Source: Thioalkalivibrio halophilus (GTDB taxonomy: Bacteria; Pseudomonadota; Gammaproteobacteria; Ectothiorhodospirales; Ectothiorhodospiraceae). From it: a stretch of 64,000 bases of DNA. The position numbers and the translations under genes are program-made. The notes under the pieces are model-generated. The model was given only the letters and a program-made list of their open reading frames with translations, ran no database searches and was not told where the DNA came from. This document shows positions 46,976 through 57,595 of this stretch, in pieces. How positions within the stretch are numbered: position 1 is the first letter of the stretch; each line of letters opens with the position of its first letter. The stretch covers positions 62,001 through 126,000 of the forward strand of contig NZ_MUZR01000002.1 in assembly GCF_001995255.1 (NCBI RefSeq), read 5' to 3'.

Positions 46976-48886
46976 TCAGCCGCGCACCGCGCCCAGCAGG
47001 CTGTCGAACAGACTGTTGCCGATCTGGATCACCTGCGCCGACGCCTGATAGGCCTGCTGATAGCGCAGCAGGTCCGCCGCCTCCTCGTCCAGGTTCACGC
47101 CGGACACCGCCTCGCGTTGCTCCCGCGCCTGATCGAGCTGGGCACTGGCCGATTCCTCCGCCACCTGCGCCTGACGGGTCTGCGTGCCGACACTGGCGAT
47201 CAGGCTGTTGTAGGCGTCGCCGAAATTGCGCCGCCCCTCGACGAGGTCCTCCTCGGCCAGCGCGTTCATCGCCTGCATGTTGCGGTTGTCACCCTCGCGG
47301 TTCTCGTTGGTGAACACCTGGAACGTATCGCCATCTTCGGGAGTTCCGCGGACCTCCATCTCCCAGCCGTCGCCGCTGACCCGGTAGACGCCATCATCCA
47401 CCTCTTCCATATCAATGGTGCCGCCGTCCCCTCGCTCGAAGTCGGTACCGTTGAAACTCACCTCGAGACCGTCGATGCTGCCGTCGAACGCCTCGGAATC
47501 CGGATCCGTGGCCGCGATCGAGCTCACCGTGGCATCACCCTGATTCCCGTCGCCCTCCCGGGCCCGCAGCGCCGCCGCGGCGGCGAGCTCGTCGCCGTCC
47601 TGCATCAGGACTTCCATCTGACTGGCGCCGCTACGGGTCGGCTGAATCAGCCACTCCCCCGTGACGCCATCGTCTTCGAGCTCGCCGACGTCGATGACCA
47701 TGCCATCCACGCGGATCTCGTCATTAACATCGTCGATTTCGTAATCATCGTCATCAATGACCCGATTGTCCGGCAGCCGACGCAGCTCGTAATCCCCGTT
47801 TTCGTCGCGCCGCAGGCGGTAGTCATTGGTGGTCAGAGCCCCGGCGTCCGCGATGCTCACCTCGGGATTGCTCTCCGGCTTCGGATCCCCGGCTCCCCAG
47901 ACCCGCGGCTCGCCCAGGCCGAAGATCGCCTCGCCCTGCTCGCCGTTGAGGTCCAGCCCGCGCCGGTTCTGTTCGTTGAAGCTCTCGCCCACCGCATGCG
48001 CGATCTGGCCCAGCGTGTTCTGCGCCTCGTCCAGCATGCCGCCGCGCATCTCCAGCAGGCCGCCGAGCTCGCCACCCCGGATGAAGCGCGAGATGCTCGC
48101 GGTGCCGTCGCCGCTGGCAACGCCGATGTCGAGGCGTTCCGGATCACCGGACAGCGGTTCGGCGCGCAGTTCGCGCGCATCGCCCCCCAGCACCAGCGCC
48201 TGTCCGTTGCCGACGAACACGTTCAGAGCCCCGTCATCCTGCTCCACGGTGCGCACGTCGACCTTTTCCGCGAGGTCATTGATCAGCCGGTCGCGCTGAT
48301 CCAGCAGGTCGTTGGGCGTGCCCTGGGTCGAACCCGAGACGATCGCACGGTTCACGTCGGCCAGCGCGTCGGCCAGGTCGTTGACCTCCTGCACCCCGGT
48401 CTCGATCTGGCCGTTGACGATCTGGCGCTGTTCCTGCAGGCGGCTGTCGATGGAGCCCAGTCGCTCCACCAGGGATTCCGCCTCGGTGCGGAATACCTCG
48501 CGCGCGGCGCTGGAAGTCGGATCGCTGCTGACGTCCTGGGCCGCGTCGAAAAAGCTCTGCAGCACCGGCTGCAGCCCCGAGGCCTCATCCGCCAGCAGGT
48601 TGTCGATCCGGTTGGCGATCTGCACCCGCGTCTCGGCGTTCGCGTTCTCCGAGGTCGCATCCCGCAGCTGGTTGTTCACGAACTGGTCGGAGATCCGGCG
48701 GACGTTGTCGACCTCGACACCCTGACCCTGGAAGTTGCCGCCCAGGAACTGCGGCGGCCGGTTCGCCAGCGAGGTCGACTGCCGGGAGTAGCCTTCGGTG
48801 GAGGCATTGGCGATGTTGTTGCTGGTGGTGCTGATCGCCCGCTGATAGGCAAGCAGCCCCGACGTCCCGATGTTGAGGGAACTCAT
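46976..48886 (-). CDS. flgK: Flagellar hook-associated protein 1
   Basis: The 636-residue protein begins MSSLNIGTSGLLAYQRAIST with SNNIANASTEGYSRQ (flagellar rod/hook N-terminal motif), and ends with the conserved VNLDEEAADLLRYQQAYQAS and SLFDSLLGAVRG. The middle is large and very acidic, as often in halophile flagellar proteins. GGAGG precedes the ATG at 48886. It caps the hook with FlgL. Confidence 0.96.
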   Translation of the reverse strand: MSSLNIGTSGLLAYQRAISTTSNNIANASTEGYSRQSTSLANRPPQFLGGNFQGQGVEVDNVRRISDQFVNNQLRDATSENANAETRVQIANRIDNLLADEASGLQPVLQSFFDAAQDVSSDPTSSAAREVFRTEAESLVERLGSIDSRLQEQRQIVNGQIETGVQEVNDLADALADVNRAIVSGSTQGTPNDLLDQRDRLINDLAEKVDVRTVEQDDGALNVFVGNGQALVLGGDARELRAEPLSGDPERLDIGVASGDGTASISRFIRGGELGGLLEMRGGMLDEAQNTLGQIAHAVGESFNEQNRRGLDLNGEQGEAIFGLGEPRVWGAGDPKPESNPEVSIADAGALTTNDYRLRRDENGDYELRRLPDNRVIDDDDYEIDDVNDEIRVDGMVIDVGELEDDGVTGEWLIQPTRSGASQMEVLMQDGDELAAAAALRAREGDGNQGDATVSSIAATDPDSEAFDGSIDGLEVSFNGTDFERGDGGTIDMEEVDDGVYRVSGDGWEMEVRGTPEDGDTFQVFTNENREGDNRNMQAMNALAEEDLVEGRRNFGDAYNSLIASVGTQTRQAQVAEESASAQLDQAREQREAVSGVNLDEEAADLLRYQQAYQASAQVIQIGNSLFDSLLGAVRG

Positions 48887-48945
48887 GACGCCATCCTCCG
48901 TGGCCGGTGGCAACCCTGTTGTACGCGATCCGTGTTATGCATGCT

Positions 48946-50013
48946 TCACCCCTCGGCCGGGTTATCGGCCGTGCCGGCCGAGACTTGAGCATGGACCGGC
49001 TCGCGGGCCTGCGCCACCCGGTCACGCAGATCCAGGATCTTTTCCGCATAGCGCGGATCGGTGGCATAACCCGCCGCCTGCAGCTCGCGCACGTAGGTCG
49101 CGTCGTCACCTGCCTGCAGGGCCCGCTCGTAGCGCGGATTGCTGCGGATGAAGTCGACGTAGTCCGCGAACGAGCGTTCCGGATCGTCATAGGCGCGGAA
49201 ACGCGCCTGTTCGCGCTGCGCCACACCGTCGCGGTACTCCAGGGTACCGACCGAGACCGCCTCCCCGCTCCACGAACGATCGGCCTTGATGCCGAACAGG
49301 TTGAAGCTGGGCTCGCCGTCCGTACGGCTGGGCACATGCTGCCCCCAGCCGGTTTCCAGCGCGCTCTGCGCCAGCAGCACCGATGCATCCACACCCAGCT
49401 CGGCCGCGGCCCGTTCAGCCGCCGGCCCGAGCTTTTCCAGGAATTCGTCCGGATTGCGCGGCGGCCAGTCGACCCGGGCCCCGCCGGCAGCCTCCGGCAT
49501 CGACCGCGGCGCATCCTCCGCCCCGGCCTGTTCCGCCGTCCCGCCGGGGCCCGCCGCATCCGCCGCATTCGCAGGCGCCGCGGGCCGTTCCCCGTCCTCG
49601 CGCGGCTGCATGGGGGGCAGGCTCTCGTTGCGCCGTGGCGCCTCGAGGTTCTGCTGGCGTTCCGGATCGTGCAGGACCTCGGGATCGGTGGGTGCATTGC
49701 GCTCCATGTCACGGATCAACGCCTCGCGCAGCCCGAGACCCTCACCCTGACTGACCGACCGCGCGACCTCCTGGTCGAACATCTCCTGATACATTTCGGT
49801 CTGTTCGTTCTCGAAGATCCCGTCGCCCAGAGAAGCCTCGCGCATCTGCTTGAGCATCTGGCCGACCAGCATCGCCTCGAACTCGCGCGCGACCGCTTCC
49901 ATGCCCTCGCGACCCCCGCCGCGCGCGGCTCGCGAAAGCTCGTGCAGCCCCGACGGATCGGACGCCATCGCCGACTGCGCCTGCATCCGGCTTTCTCCGC
50001 TCGGCCCGATCAT
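48946..50013 (-). CDS. flgJ: Flagellar rod assembly protein / muramidase
   Basis: The 355-residue protein has an N-terminal rod-binding domain (REFEAMLVGQMLKQMREASL) and a C-terminal glucosaminidase domain from residue ~190 (VDASVLLAQSALETGWGQHV, FNLFGIKADRSWSGEAV, YATDPRYAEKILDL). It clears peptidoglycan for rod passage. A linker of ~80 acidic residues joins the parts. The ATG overlaps the flgI stop by one base. Confidence 0.95.
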   Translation of the reverse strand: MIGPSGESRMQAQSAMASDPSGLHELSRAARGGGREGMEAVAREFEAMLVGQMLKQMREASLGDGIFENEQTEMYQEMFDQEVARSVSQGEGLGLREALIRDMERNAPTDPEVLHDPERQQNLEAPRRNESLPPMQPREDGERPAAPANAADAAGPGGTAEQAGAEDAPRSMPEAAGGARVDWPPRNPDEFLEKLGPAAERAAAELGVDASVLLAQSALETGWGQHVPSRTDGEPSFNLFGIKADRSWSGEAVSVGTLEYRDGVAQREQARFRAYDDPERSFADYVDFIRSNPRYERALQAGDDATYVRELQAAGYATDPRYAEKILDLRDRVAQAREPVHAQVSAGTADNPAEG

Positions 50014-51236
50014 CAGATCACCACCAGCTCCGCCCGCAGCGAGCCTGCCTCGCGCAGGGCCTGCAGGATGGCCACCAGGTCGCTGGGAGCCGCGCCGACG
50101 TTGTTCACCGCACGCACGATCTCGTCCAGCGAGGTCCCCGCGTCAAACAGGAACATCGGGTTGTTCTCCTCCTCGATCGCGATGTCGGTCTCCGGCTGGA
50201 TCGCGGTCTCGCCCGGGGCCAGCGGCAGCGGCTGCACCACTTCCGGCGATTCGGTGATGGTCACCGTGAGGCTGCCGTGCGACACCGCCGCCGGCGATAC
50301 CTGCACGCTGGAACCGATCACCACGGTGCCGGTGCGCGAGTTGACGATCACCCGGGCCGGGGCCTCGCCGCGCTCCACCGGCAGGTTTTCCAGTTCCGCG
50401 ACGAAGCTGACCCGCTGACTGGGATCCGACGGCGCCCGAACCTGCACCGACGAACCGTCCAGCGCCCGAGCGGTGCCCGGCCCGAAGGTCTCGTTGACCG
50501 TCTCCGTCAGGCGCGTGGCCGTGGTGAAATCGGGCCGGTTGAGATCCAGGGTCACGGTGTCGCCGGAGGCGAACGCGGTCGGCACCTCACGTTCCACCGT
50601 GGCCCCGTTGGGGATGCGCCCGACACTCGGCACGTTGACCGTGATGCTCGACCCGTCGGCACCCTCGGCATCGAAACCGCCGACGATCAGGTTGCCCTGG
50701 GCGATGCCGTAGGTCTCGCCATCGGCGCCCTTCAGCGGGGTCATCAGCAGGGTACCCCCGCGCAGGGAGTCGGCATTACCCATGGACGACACCGTTACGT
50801 CGATCTCCTGGCCCGGCTTGGCGAATGGCGGGAGGTCCGCGGTCACCATCACCGACGCGGCATTCTGCAGCTGCGGGTTGGCCCCCTCGTCCGGGGTCAG
50901 ACCGAGCTGGGTGAGCATGTTGTTGAGGCTCTGCACCGTGAACGGGGTCTGGGTCGTCTGGTCACCGGTACCATCCAGCCCCACCACCAGGCCATAGCCA
51001 ATCAGCTGGTTCTCGCGCACGCCGGACACGCTGGCCAGGTCCTTCACCCGCTCGACGATGCCCGAACCGCCGTGGTGCGGCTGCTGTGCCATGGCCTGCT
51101 GCTGGATCGCGGTCTGCGCGGCCGCACCCTGCAGCCCGAGGGCCACCAGGAAACCGGCGGAGCCCGCCAGCCACGCGACCTGACGCATCCGTTCGCGGAT
51201 CCCCTCACGAAACCCGTTGCGCGTTTGTGCGTTCAT
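50013..51236 (-). CDS. flgI: Flagellar P-ring protein
   Basis: The 407-residue protein has a signal peptide ([20 protein letters not shown]) and the FlgI signatures [20 protein letters not shown] and [20 protein letters not shown], with [20 protein letters not shown] near the end. It forms the periplasmic P-ring. The ATG at 51236 is favoured over the GTG at 51242 by a GAGG five bases upstream. Confidence 0.96.
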   Translation of the reverse strand: MNAQTRNGFREGIRERMRQVAWLAGSAGFLVALGLQGAAAQTAIQQQAMAQQPHHGGSGIVERVKDLASVSGVRENQLIGYGLVVGLDGTGDQTTQTPFTVQSLNNMLTQLGLTPDEGANPQLQNAASVMVTADLPPFAKPGQEIDVTVSSMGNADSLRGGTLLMTPLKGADGETYGIAQGNLIVGGFDAEGADGSSITVNVPSVGRIPNGATVEREVPTAFASGDTVTLDLNRPDFTTATRLTETVNETFGPGTARALDGSSVQVRAPSDPSQRVSFVAELENLPVERGEAPARVIVNSRTGTVVIGSSVQVSPAAVSHGSLTVTITESPEVVQPLPLAPGETAIQPETDIAIEEENNPMFLFDAGTSLDEIVRAVNNVGAAPSDLVAILQALREAGSLRAELVVI

Positions 51237-51248
51237 GTCCACCTCGTC

Positions 51249-51950
51249 CTAAAAGGGCCACAGCGGGCTGTTGAAGAAACGGGTGATCCACCCGGGGGTG
51301 TTGCTGTCGGCAATGAAGCCGCTGCCGCCATAGGAAATCCGGGCGTCGGCCACCTGTCCCGACAGCACCGTGTTGTCGGCATTGACGTCCTGCGGCCGCA
51401 CGATCCCGCGCAGCCGCACGTATTCCTCGCCCTGATTGATACCCAGCCATTTCTCGCCCTGGATCACCAGGTTGCCGTTGGGCAGGACCTCGGCCACGGT
51501 GACCGTAATCTCCCCCTCCAGCTGGTTGCTCTGGCTCGAATCGCCGCCGCCGTCGAAGCCGCGCGAGCTGTTGTTGCTCACCCCGAACAGCGGCCGCCCG
51601 CCACGGGTCGCCTCGCCGCCAAAGGCTTCCAGGGTCCCCAGATTCAGGTCCGAGTCCTTGTTGGTGCTGGTGGACGACGACTTCTGCGCGTCGGTGCTCT
51701 CCGCCAGGACCACGGTCAGGATGTCGCCCACCCGGGCGGCCTTGGGGTCGGTAAACAGCCCGTGCGAATGCGAAGCCTGGTAGATGCTGCCATTGTTCTG
51801 TGCCTGCGGGACCGGTTCCGGCGGCTGCACGGCGTGATATTCGGGCGCATCCCCGGCCTCGGTGTCGTGCGGCATGCTGGCGCAGCCGCCGAGCAGGACC
51901 AGGGCCAGCGGAGCCAGCCAGCGGATGAGGGACAGCGTCGCGCGGTTCAT
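51249..51950 (-). CDS. flgH: Flagellar L-ring lipoprotein
   Basis: The 233-residue protein has a lipoprotein signal with lipobox LLGGC near residue 22, and the FlgH motifs LFTDPKAARVGDILTVVLAE and LPNGNLVIQGEKWLGINQGE followed by RLRGIVRPQDV. It anchors the outer-membrane L-ring. Confidence 0.95.
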   Translation of the reverse strand: MNRATLSLIRWLAPLALVLLGGCASMPHDTEAGDAPEYHAVQPPEPVPQAQNNGSIYQASHSHGLFTDPKAARVGDILTVVLAESTDAQKSSSTSTNKDSDLNLGTLEAFGGEATRGGRPLFGVSNNSSRGFDGGGDSSQSNQLEGEITVTVAEVLPNGNLVIQGEKWLGINQGEEYVRLRGIVRPQDVNADNTVLSGQVADARISYGGSGFIADSNTPGWITRFFNSPLWPF

Positions 51951-51954
51951 GCGA

Positions 51955-52743
51955 TCACCCGATGGTCTGGTTGATGAACTGCAGCGACTGGTCGGCGCTG
52001 GAGATGGCCTTGGAGTTGACCTCGTAGGCCCGCTGGGTCTCGATCATGTTCACCAGCTCCTCGGCGATATTCACGTTGGAGGTCTCCAGCGAGCCCTGGA
52101 TCACCGTGCCCACGCCGTTGAGCCCGGGGTTGGCCTGCTGCGCCACGCCGGAAGCCGCGGTCTCCTTGAAGATGTTCTCGCCCACCGCCTCCAGGCCCGC
52201 GGGGTTCACGAAGTCCGCCAGCTGGATCTGCCCCAGGTCCACCGGTTCGGCCTGCCCCGTAATGCGCGCGGTCACGGTGCCGTCCTTGCCGATGTCGATC
52301 GACTCGGCATCATCCGGCACGAACAGGCCCGGCTGCAGCGGATAGCCGTTGGACATCACCACCTGGCCGTCGGAATTCACCTGGAAGCTGCCATCGCGGG
52401 TGTAGCCGATGTCGCCGTTGGGCATCAGCACCTGGAAGAAACCGTCCCCCTCGATGGCGACATCCAGCGAGTTCTCGGTCTGCTGCAGGTTGCCCTGTTC
52501 GAACATCTTCTCGGTGCTGACCGTGCGCACGCCGGTGCCGATCTGCAGGCCCGAGGGCAGCTGCTGGTCCTGGGTGGCCTGAGCGCCCGGCTGGCGCACG
52601 GTCTGGTAAATCAGATCCTCGAACACCGCCCGGTCCTTCTTGAAGCCGGTGGTGCTCGAGTTGGCCAGGTTGTTGGCCACGGTCGACATGCGCGTGTCCT
52701 GCGCGTCGAGTCCGGTCTTGGCGATCCACAGTGCCTGGTTCAT
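51955..52743 (-). CDS. flgG: Flagellar distal rod protein
   Basis: The 262-residue protein begins [20 protein letters not shown], has [20 protein letters not shown] and ends with [20 protein letters not shown] and [14 protein letters not shown]; this full set is diagnostic of FlgG. Confidence 0.97.
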   Translation of the reverse strand: MNQALWIAKTGLDAQDTRMSTVANNLANSSTTGFKKDRAVFEDLIYQTVRQPGAQATQDQQLPSGLQIGTGVRTVSTEKMFEQGNLQQTENSLDVAIEGDGFFQVLMPNGDIGYTRDGSFQVNSDGQVVMSNGYPLQPGLFVPDDAESIDIGKDGTVTARITGQAEPVDLGQIQLADFVNPAGLEAVGENIFKETAASGVAQQANPGLNGVGTVIQGSLETSNVNIAEELVNMIETQRAYEVNSKAISSADQSLQFINQTIG

Positions 52744-52786
52744 GGCGTTTCTCCTGTCAGTCGGGGCCGCGTCGGGATCATCCCGG

Positions 52787-53527
52787 TCAGCCCATGCCGA
52801 GCAGCCGGTTGCTGCTCTGTTCCAGCGTGTTGGCGGTGTCCATCATCTTGATCTGGGTCTCGAAGGTTCGCGACAGCTCGATCATCCGCGTCAACGCCTC
52901 GACGGTGTTCACGTTGCTGCTCTCGAGCGTGCCGGATACCAGCGTCACGTCCGCGTCCGCCGCGGCCTCTTCACCGTCCGGCAGGCGGAACAGTCCGTCC
53001 TCGCCCCGTTCGAGATCCTCGACATCCGGATTGACCAGCCGGATGCGCTCCACCGCCGCGAGGGCATCCGCCGGGGCACCCTGGGGCCGGACGCTGATGG
53101 TCCCGTCGGTGCCGATCTCCACCTTCTCCGCCGGCGGAATCGCGATCGGCCCGCCGTCACCCATCACCTGCATCCCGTCCGCGGTGCGCAGCAGACCGAA
53201 GCCATCCACCTGCAGGTTGCCGGCGCGGGTGTAGCCTTCCTGCCCGTCCGGCCCCTGCACGGCGATGAAGCCCTCACCCTGGATGGCCACGTCCAGATCG
53301 CGCCCCGTACTGCGCAGCGTCCCGTGAGAGAAGTCGGCCGCCTCGTTCCCCACCTGTACGTAGTCGCGCGTGTCGTAGACCGGGCCGCGCACCGGGACGG
53401 TGTCCGCGGTGGCAAGCGCCTGCCGGAAGCCGTCGGTATTGGCGTTCGCCAGGTTGTGATTGTTGACGGCCTGGGCGTGCTCGACCTCCCGGGCCCCCGA
53501 CATCGCGATGTAGAGAAAACGATCCAT
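52787..53527 (-). CDS. flgF: Flagellar basal-body rod protein FlgF
   Basis: The 246-residue protein begins [20 protein letters not shown] with [20 protein letters not shown] and ends with [20 protein letters not shown]. FlgF forms part of the proximal rod, transcribed just before flgG. Confidence 0.96.
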   Translation of the reverse strand: MDRFLYIAMSGAREVEHAQAVNNHNLANANTDGFRQALATADTVPVRGPVYDTRDYVQVGNEAADFSHGTLRSTGRDLDVAIQGEGFIAVQGPDGQEGYTRAGNLQVDGFGLLRTADGMQVMGDGGPIAIPPAEKVEIGTDGTISVRPQGAPADALAAVERIRLVNPDVEDLERGEDGLFRLPDGEEAAADADVTLVSGTLESSNVNTVEALTRMIELSRTFETQIKMMDTANTLEQSSNRLLGMG

Positions 53528-53562
53528 GGTTCGGCCTCCCGCAGGATGCTCCGGTTACCGCC

Positions 53563-54807
53563 CTAGCGGATGTTGATGATGGTCTGGGTCACGGTGTCGG
53601 CCGTGGAGATCGTCTGGGAATTGGCCTGGAAGTTGCGCTGGGCGGTGATCAGGTTCACCAGCTCCTGTGCGATATCCACGTTGGAGGCCTCGAGGGCCCC
53701 GGCCTGCAGCAACCCCGTACCAGCCGCTCCCGGGGCATTGACCGTCGGCCCGCCGGAAGCAAAGGTCTCCGCCCAGTTGTTGTTGCCGAGCTGCTCCAGG
53801 CCCTGGGGATTGTCGAAGTTCGCCAGCACCACCTGGCCCAGTACGTCCGACTGGCCGTTGCTGTAACGCGCGAACACCACCCCTTCGTTATCGATGTCGA
53901 TGTCGGTCAGCGTGCCGGGGGCATAGCCGTCCTGGCTCAGGTCGCTGACGCCGAAATCGGTGCCGTACTGGGTCGTGCCGGCAAAGTCGATCTCGATCTC
54001 GGTGCCGTCATCAAATGCATCACCGGGATCGAAGGTGAACGTCGCATCGTCATCCGGCATCTCGTCGAAATCCAGTTCTCCGTTAGCATCAAAAACCAGC
54101 TCCTTGGGATCGTTCTCGTTAACCACCTCGCCGTTGACCGCGACGTAGGCCTCCCACTCGTTGTCATCCACCTTCGTGAAATACACCTCAGCGTCCTGGG
54201 CCTCGCCCTGGCCGTTGTACACCGTCAGCGAAGTGGAGAAGTTGTAGCTGTCCGGCACGGCCGCGCCGTTGTCGGTCTCGAAACCACCCGCAATAACCTC
54301 GGCGTCGGAACGCAGATTCAGCTGGGCGTCGATCTCCTCGGTCCGCCGCGGCGCGCCCTCGCCCGTGTCCAGCCGCAGATTGCCGGGGGTACCGCCGAGA
54401 TCCGCCGGCTCCGCATCGCCGTCCTCGGCGATATAGCCCTGCAGGTTCTGGCCCTGGCTGTTGACGATGAACCCTTCGCGATCGACCTGGAATTCTCCGG
54501 CGCGGCTGTACACCGTGTTGCCACGGTCATCCAGCTGGAAGAAACCCTCACCATCGATCGCCAGATCCAGTCCGTTTTCGGTGAACTCCGTCTGTCCCTG
54601 CGAGAACTGCTGGGTTACGGCCAGCAGGCGCGAACCCGCGCCAACCGTTGTCTGGTTGGTGCCACCGAACGACTGGGCGTAGACATCCCCGAACTCCGCG
54701 CGCGACTGCTTGAATCCCGTGGTACCCGCGTTGGCGACGTTGTTGCCCGTCACATCCAGGTCGGCCTGGGCCGAGTTCAGTCCGCTCAATCCAATATTGA
54801 AAGGCAT
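53563..54807 (-). CDS. flgE: Flagellar hook protein
   Basis: The 414-residue protein begins MPFNIGLSGLNSAQADLDVT with GNNVANAGTTGFKQSRAEFG and ends with ASNVDIAQELVNLITAQRNF. The middle is rich in Asp and Glu. FlgE forms the hook; the length is typical. Confidence 0.96.
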   Translation of the reverse strand: MPFNIGLSGLNSAQADLDVTGNNVANAGTTGFKQSRAEFGDVYAQSFGGTNQTTVGAGSRLLAVTQQFSQGQTEFTENGLDLAIDGEGFFQLDDRGNTVYSRAGEFQVDREGFIVNSQGQNLQGYIAEDGDAEPADLGGTPGNLRLDTGEGAPRRTEEIDAQLNLRSDAEVIAGGFETDNGAAVPDSYNFSTSLTVYNGQGEAQDAEVYFTKVDDNEWEAYVAVNGEVVNENDPKELVFDANGELDFDEMPDDDATFTFDPGDAFDDGTEIEIDFAGTTQYGTDFGVSDLSQDGYAPGTLTDIDIDNEGVVFARYSNGQSDVLGQVVLANFDNPQGLEQLGNNNWAETFASGGPTVNAPGAAGTGLLQAGALEASNVDIAQELVNLITAQRNFQANSQTISTADTVTQTIINIR

Positions 54808-54840
54808 GTTCCGTTCCTCCGGTTATCTTTGCTTCGGGCG

Positions 54841-55536
54841 TCAGCCGGAAATCCGGCGTACGTCCGAAAAATCGATCTCGCCCACACCCTGCACATTCAG
54901 TGCCAGGCCGTTTTTCTCCCCGCCCATGGAGACGCTGTCCACGCGCTGGTTAAGAAAGGTCTCCAGCGATTCGGTGCGCTCCCCGCTACGCGCGGTCGCG
55001 CGTACCTCGTAGATTCCCGCCGGCGCGCGCTGGCCGTTGTCGGTCATGCCATCCCACTGGAAGTCCTGCAGCCCGGCGCCCATCGCGCCTAGATTCGTGC
55101 GCCGCACGCGCTCGCCGGCCCCGTTCATGATCTCGACCTCCACCGACTCGGCCGAGGCCCCCAGCTCGAACGCGCCGCTCATGCCGCCCTCGGGGCCCAG
55201 CTGGCCGAACTCCACCGGTACCAGCACGTCCTTGCCGACCAGGTTGGCGCCCTGCACCGCCTGGTTCTGACCCATCGACTGGGCGAAGCCCTCGAAGGAC
55301 TCGTTCAGCTCCTGGATCCCGGTGACGCTGGAAAACTGCGCCATCTGCGCGATGAAGTCCCCGTTTTCCATCGGCTCGAACGGGTCCTGGTTCTGCAGCT
55401 GGGTGGTCATCAGCTTGAGAAAGTCCTCCTGTCCCAGCTGATCCGGCCCGCCTTCCTTCTCCTGACGGTCTCGCTGGGCCTGGCGGTCAGTGCGAATCCC
55501 CGCCCCTTCCAGCATGTCGGGTGTCAATCCGTTCAT
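54841..55536 (-). CDS. flgD: Flagellar hook cap/assembly protein
   Basis: The 231-residue protein has the FlgD motif QEDFLKLMTTQLQNQDPFEP near residue 37, ENGDFIAQMAQFSSVTGIQE, and a C-terminal tudor/FnIII part with FQWDGMTDNGQRAPAGIYEV. It scaffolds hook polymerisation. Confidence 0.95.
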   Translation of the reverse strand: MNGLTPDMLEGAGIRTDRQAQRDRQEKEGGPDQLGQEDFLKLMTTQLQNQDPFEPMENGDFIAQMAQFSSVTGIQELNESFEGFAQSMGQNQAVQGANLVGKDVLVPVEFGQLGPEGGMSGAFELGASAESVEVEIMNGAGERVRRTNLGAMGAGLQDFQWDGMTDNGQRAPAGIYEVRATARSGERTESLETFLNQRVDSVSMGGEKNGLALNVQGVGEIDFSDVRRISG

Positions 55537-55546
55537 TTCCGGTCTC

Positions 55547-55969
55547 CTAGCCTTGTCCGCCCATCTGCAGCGTGCGCATCATCAACTGGCGGGTGGTGTC
55601 CATGACTTCGACGTTGGCTTCGTAATTGCGCGAGGCCGACATCATGTTGGCCATCTCCTCGACCACGCTGACCGCCGGGCGAAAGATGTAGCCATCGTCG
55701 TTTGCCTTCGGGTGATGGGGCTCGTAATGCATCTGCGGCTCGGCGTCCGACTCCTCGATCCCGGCCACCCGCACCGGCGTCGCAGTACCGTCGCGGTTGG
55801 CCTGGTCCATCGCCGCCTGGAACAGCACGTGTTTCCCGCGATAGGCCTCCTCCGCGCTGCCGGCCGCCGTGTTGGCGTTGGCCAGGTTCGAAGACACCGT
55901 ATTCAGCCGCGCCGACTGTGCCGTCAACGCCGAAGCCGAGGTATTGAACAGATTGAACAGATCACTCAC
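55547..55969 (-). CDS. flgC: Flagellar basal-body rod protein FlgC
   Basis: The 140-residue protein begins MSDLFNLFNTSASALTAQSA with RLNTVSSNLANANTA and ends with the VSVVEEMANMMSASRNYEAN motif. It is a proximal rod protein, 10 bases upstream of flgD. Confidence 0.96.
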   Translation of the reverse strand: MSDLFNLFNTSASALTAQSARLNTVSSNLANANTAAGSAEEAYRGKHVLFQAAMDQANRDGTATPVRVAGIEESDAEPQMHYEPHHPKANDDGYIFRPAVSVVEEMANMMSASRNYEANVEVMDTTRQLMMRTLQMGGQG

Positions 55970-55990
55970 GGCAGTAGCCTCCCGTCAGGT

Positions 55991-56398
55991 TCAGCGATTG
56001 CCCCGGAAGGCATCGCGAATGCCGGAAACCCGGCGATTGAGAAATTCGAGGCTGCTCTGGTACTTGACCGAGTTCTCGGCGAACGCCGCCCGTTCCATCT
56101 GCGGATCCACGGTGTTGCCGTCCAGAGACGGCTGCGAGGGGATGCGGTACTTGAGCTCGGCCCCGGTGCCTGCGGCGGCCGTCCCCGGGTCCTGATGACC
56201 GGCCCGGGTCTGGCTGAGCTGCAGCTGGCCACCACCACCCGAAGCCGCCTCCAGCTGGCTGCGAAAATCCAGGTCCCGCGCCTTGTAGCCGGGGGTATCG
56301 GCATTGGCAATGTTCGAGCTCAGAACCTCCATGCGCTGCGAACGCAGGTTCACCGACTCCGGCAGAATCCCGAGTGCCTTGTCCAGCGATATGCTCAT
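55991..56398 (-). CDS. flgB: Flagellar basal-body rod protein FlgB
   Basis: The 135-residue protein begins MSISLDKALGILPESVNLRS, then MEVLSSNIANADTPGYKARD, and ends with FAENSVKYQSSLEFLNRRVS. It heads the flgBCDEFGHIJKL operon; a near-perfect sigma-54 promoter lies 53 bases upstream. Confidence 0.95.
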   Translation of the reverse strand: MSISLDKALGILPESVNLRSQRMEVLSSNIANADTPGYKARDLDFRSQLEAASGGGGQLQLSQTRAGHQDPGTAAAGTGAELKYRIPSQPSLDGNTVDPQMERAAFAENSVKYQSSLEFLNRRVSGIRDAFRGNR

Positions 56399-56450
56399 CC
56401 CGTTCCGTCCGGCCCGCGCATGGCGGGCATCCGTTGCCTGACCACGACGA

Positions 56451-56466
56451 TGCAATCGCCGTGCCA
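56451..56466 (-). promoter_or_regulatory. Sigma-54 promoter of the flgB operon
   Basis: On the minus strand TGGCACGGCGATTGCA is a perfect match to TGGCACGNNNNTTGCW. The predicted start (~56440) gives a leader of about 42 bases before flgB. RpoN/FleQ control of class II flagellar genes is established in polar-flagellated gammaproteobacteria. Confidence 0.9.
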
Positions 56467-56584
56467 TTGGCTTCCGGCAACGGGGAAAAGGATTGGGAGG
56501 GACACCGGCGCGCGGCCGGCCACGCGGCGAATCACCGCGCCGGAAACGACCGCCGGGCCCGTTGCAGGCCCGGCGTGGAGGGGT

Positions 56585-57406
56585 TCAGCCCTTCAGCCGC
56601 AGGACCGAGCCGTACTCGGTGCGCACGGTCTCGTAGGCCTTGCTGTACGGGCCAACGGTCTCGGAAGCGCCAAGAAACAGATACCCGCCGGGGTTCAGCT
56701 GCTTCGCAATACCGTCAAGGACCTGACGCTTGGTCTCGGCGGAGAAATAGATCAGGACGTTACGGCAGAACACGATGTCGAACTTGCCCAGCGCTGCGTA
56801 ACTGTCGACCAGGTTGAGTTTCTGGAACCGGCAGCGGCGCTGCACCTCGGGGATGATCTTGTGCCCCTCGGGCACGGTCTGGAAGAACCGGGACCGCCGC
56901 GACTCGCTCAGCCCGCGCACGATGCTCAGACCGTCATAGACGGCCTTGCGCGCATCGTCCAGCACGCCTTCCGACAGGTCCGTCCCGAGAATGCTGACGG
57001 GCACCACCCGGCGCGGGCGCGACGCCTCCCATTCCGAGACCACCATCGAGATGCTGTAGGGCTCCTGTCCACTGGAACACCCGGCCGACCAGACCTTGAT
57101 CGACGACCGAGTGGACGCCAGCTCCGGGAGGATCACGTGGCGCAGGATCTCGAACGGAAAACCGTCGCGAAACCAGGAGGTTTCGTTGGTGGTCATCGCG
57201 TCGATGACGCGCGTGCGCAGCTTCGGGCTGGGCGCCTTGCGCAGGGCGTGCAGCAGTTCCGGCACGTCCTTGTAGCCGAATTCATCCAGCAGGCGGGATA
57301 AACGGCTGGACACCAGGTACTGCCGGCTGTCGCCCAGCACCAGACCACAGCACTCGGAGAGAAAGCGCGCGAATTCTTCGTAGTCACGGGAATCGATCAC
57401 GCACAC
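56585..57406 (-). CDS. cheR: Chemotaxis protein methyltransferase
   Basis: The 273-residue protein has an N-terminal alpha domain (EEFARFLSECCGLVLGDSRQ), the SAM-binding motif KVWSAGCSSGQEPYSISMVV near residue 95, and FDIVFCRNVLIYFSAETKRQ. It methylates chemoreceptor glutamates. It follows cheV and precedes the flgB operon. Confidence 0.95.
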   Translation of the reverse strand: MCVIDSRDYEEFARFLSECCGLVLGDSRQYLVSSRLSRLLDEFGYKDVPELLHALRKAPSPKLRTRVIDAMTTNETSWFRDGFPFEILRHVILPELASTRSSIKVWSAGCSSGQEPYSISMVVSEWEASRPRRVVPVSILGTDLSEGVLDDARKAVYDGLSIVRGLSESRRSRFFQTVPEGHKIIPEVQRRCRFQKLNLVDSYAALGKFDIVFCRNVLIYFSAETKRQVLDGIAKQLNPGGYLFLGASETVGPYSKAYETVRTEYGSVLRLKG

Positions 57407-57595
57407 ATCTCCGCCTTGACGCGTGCCGGGCCCGTCCGCCGTCCGCTGGTTGTTCGGTTCGATGATTCCATGCCGCCACAGTATAGGGCTTCAGAGCGAC
57501 CTTGCGGGAGTCCGCAGCATGCAAAGGGGCGGCAAGCGCCGGCCACCCGCCCCGGCCGGGCCGGCAACCGTTCGCCCCCGGCAACCACCGACATC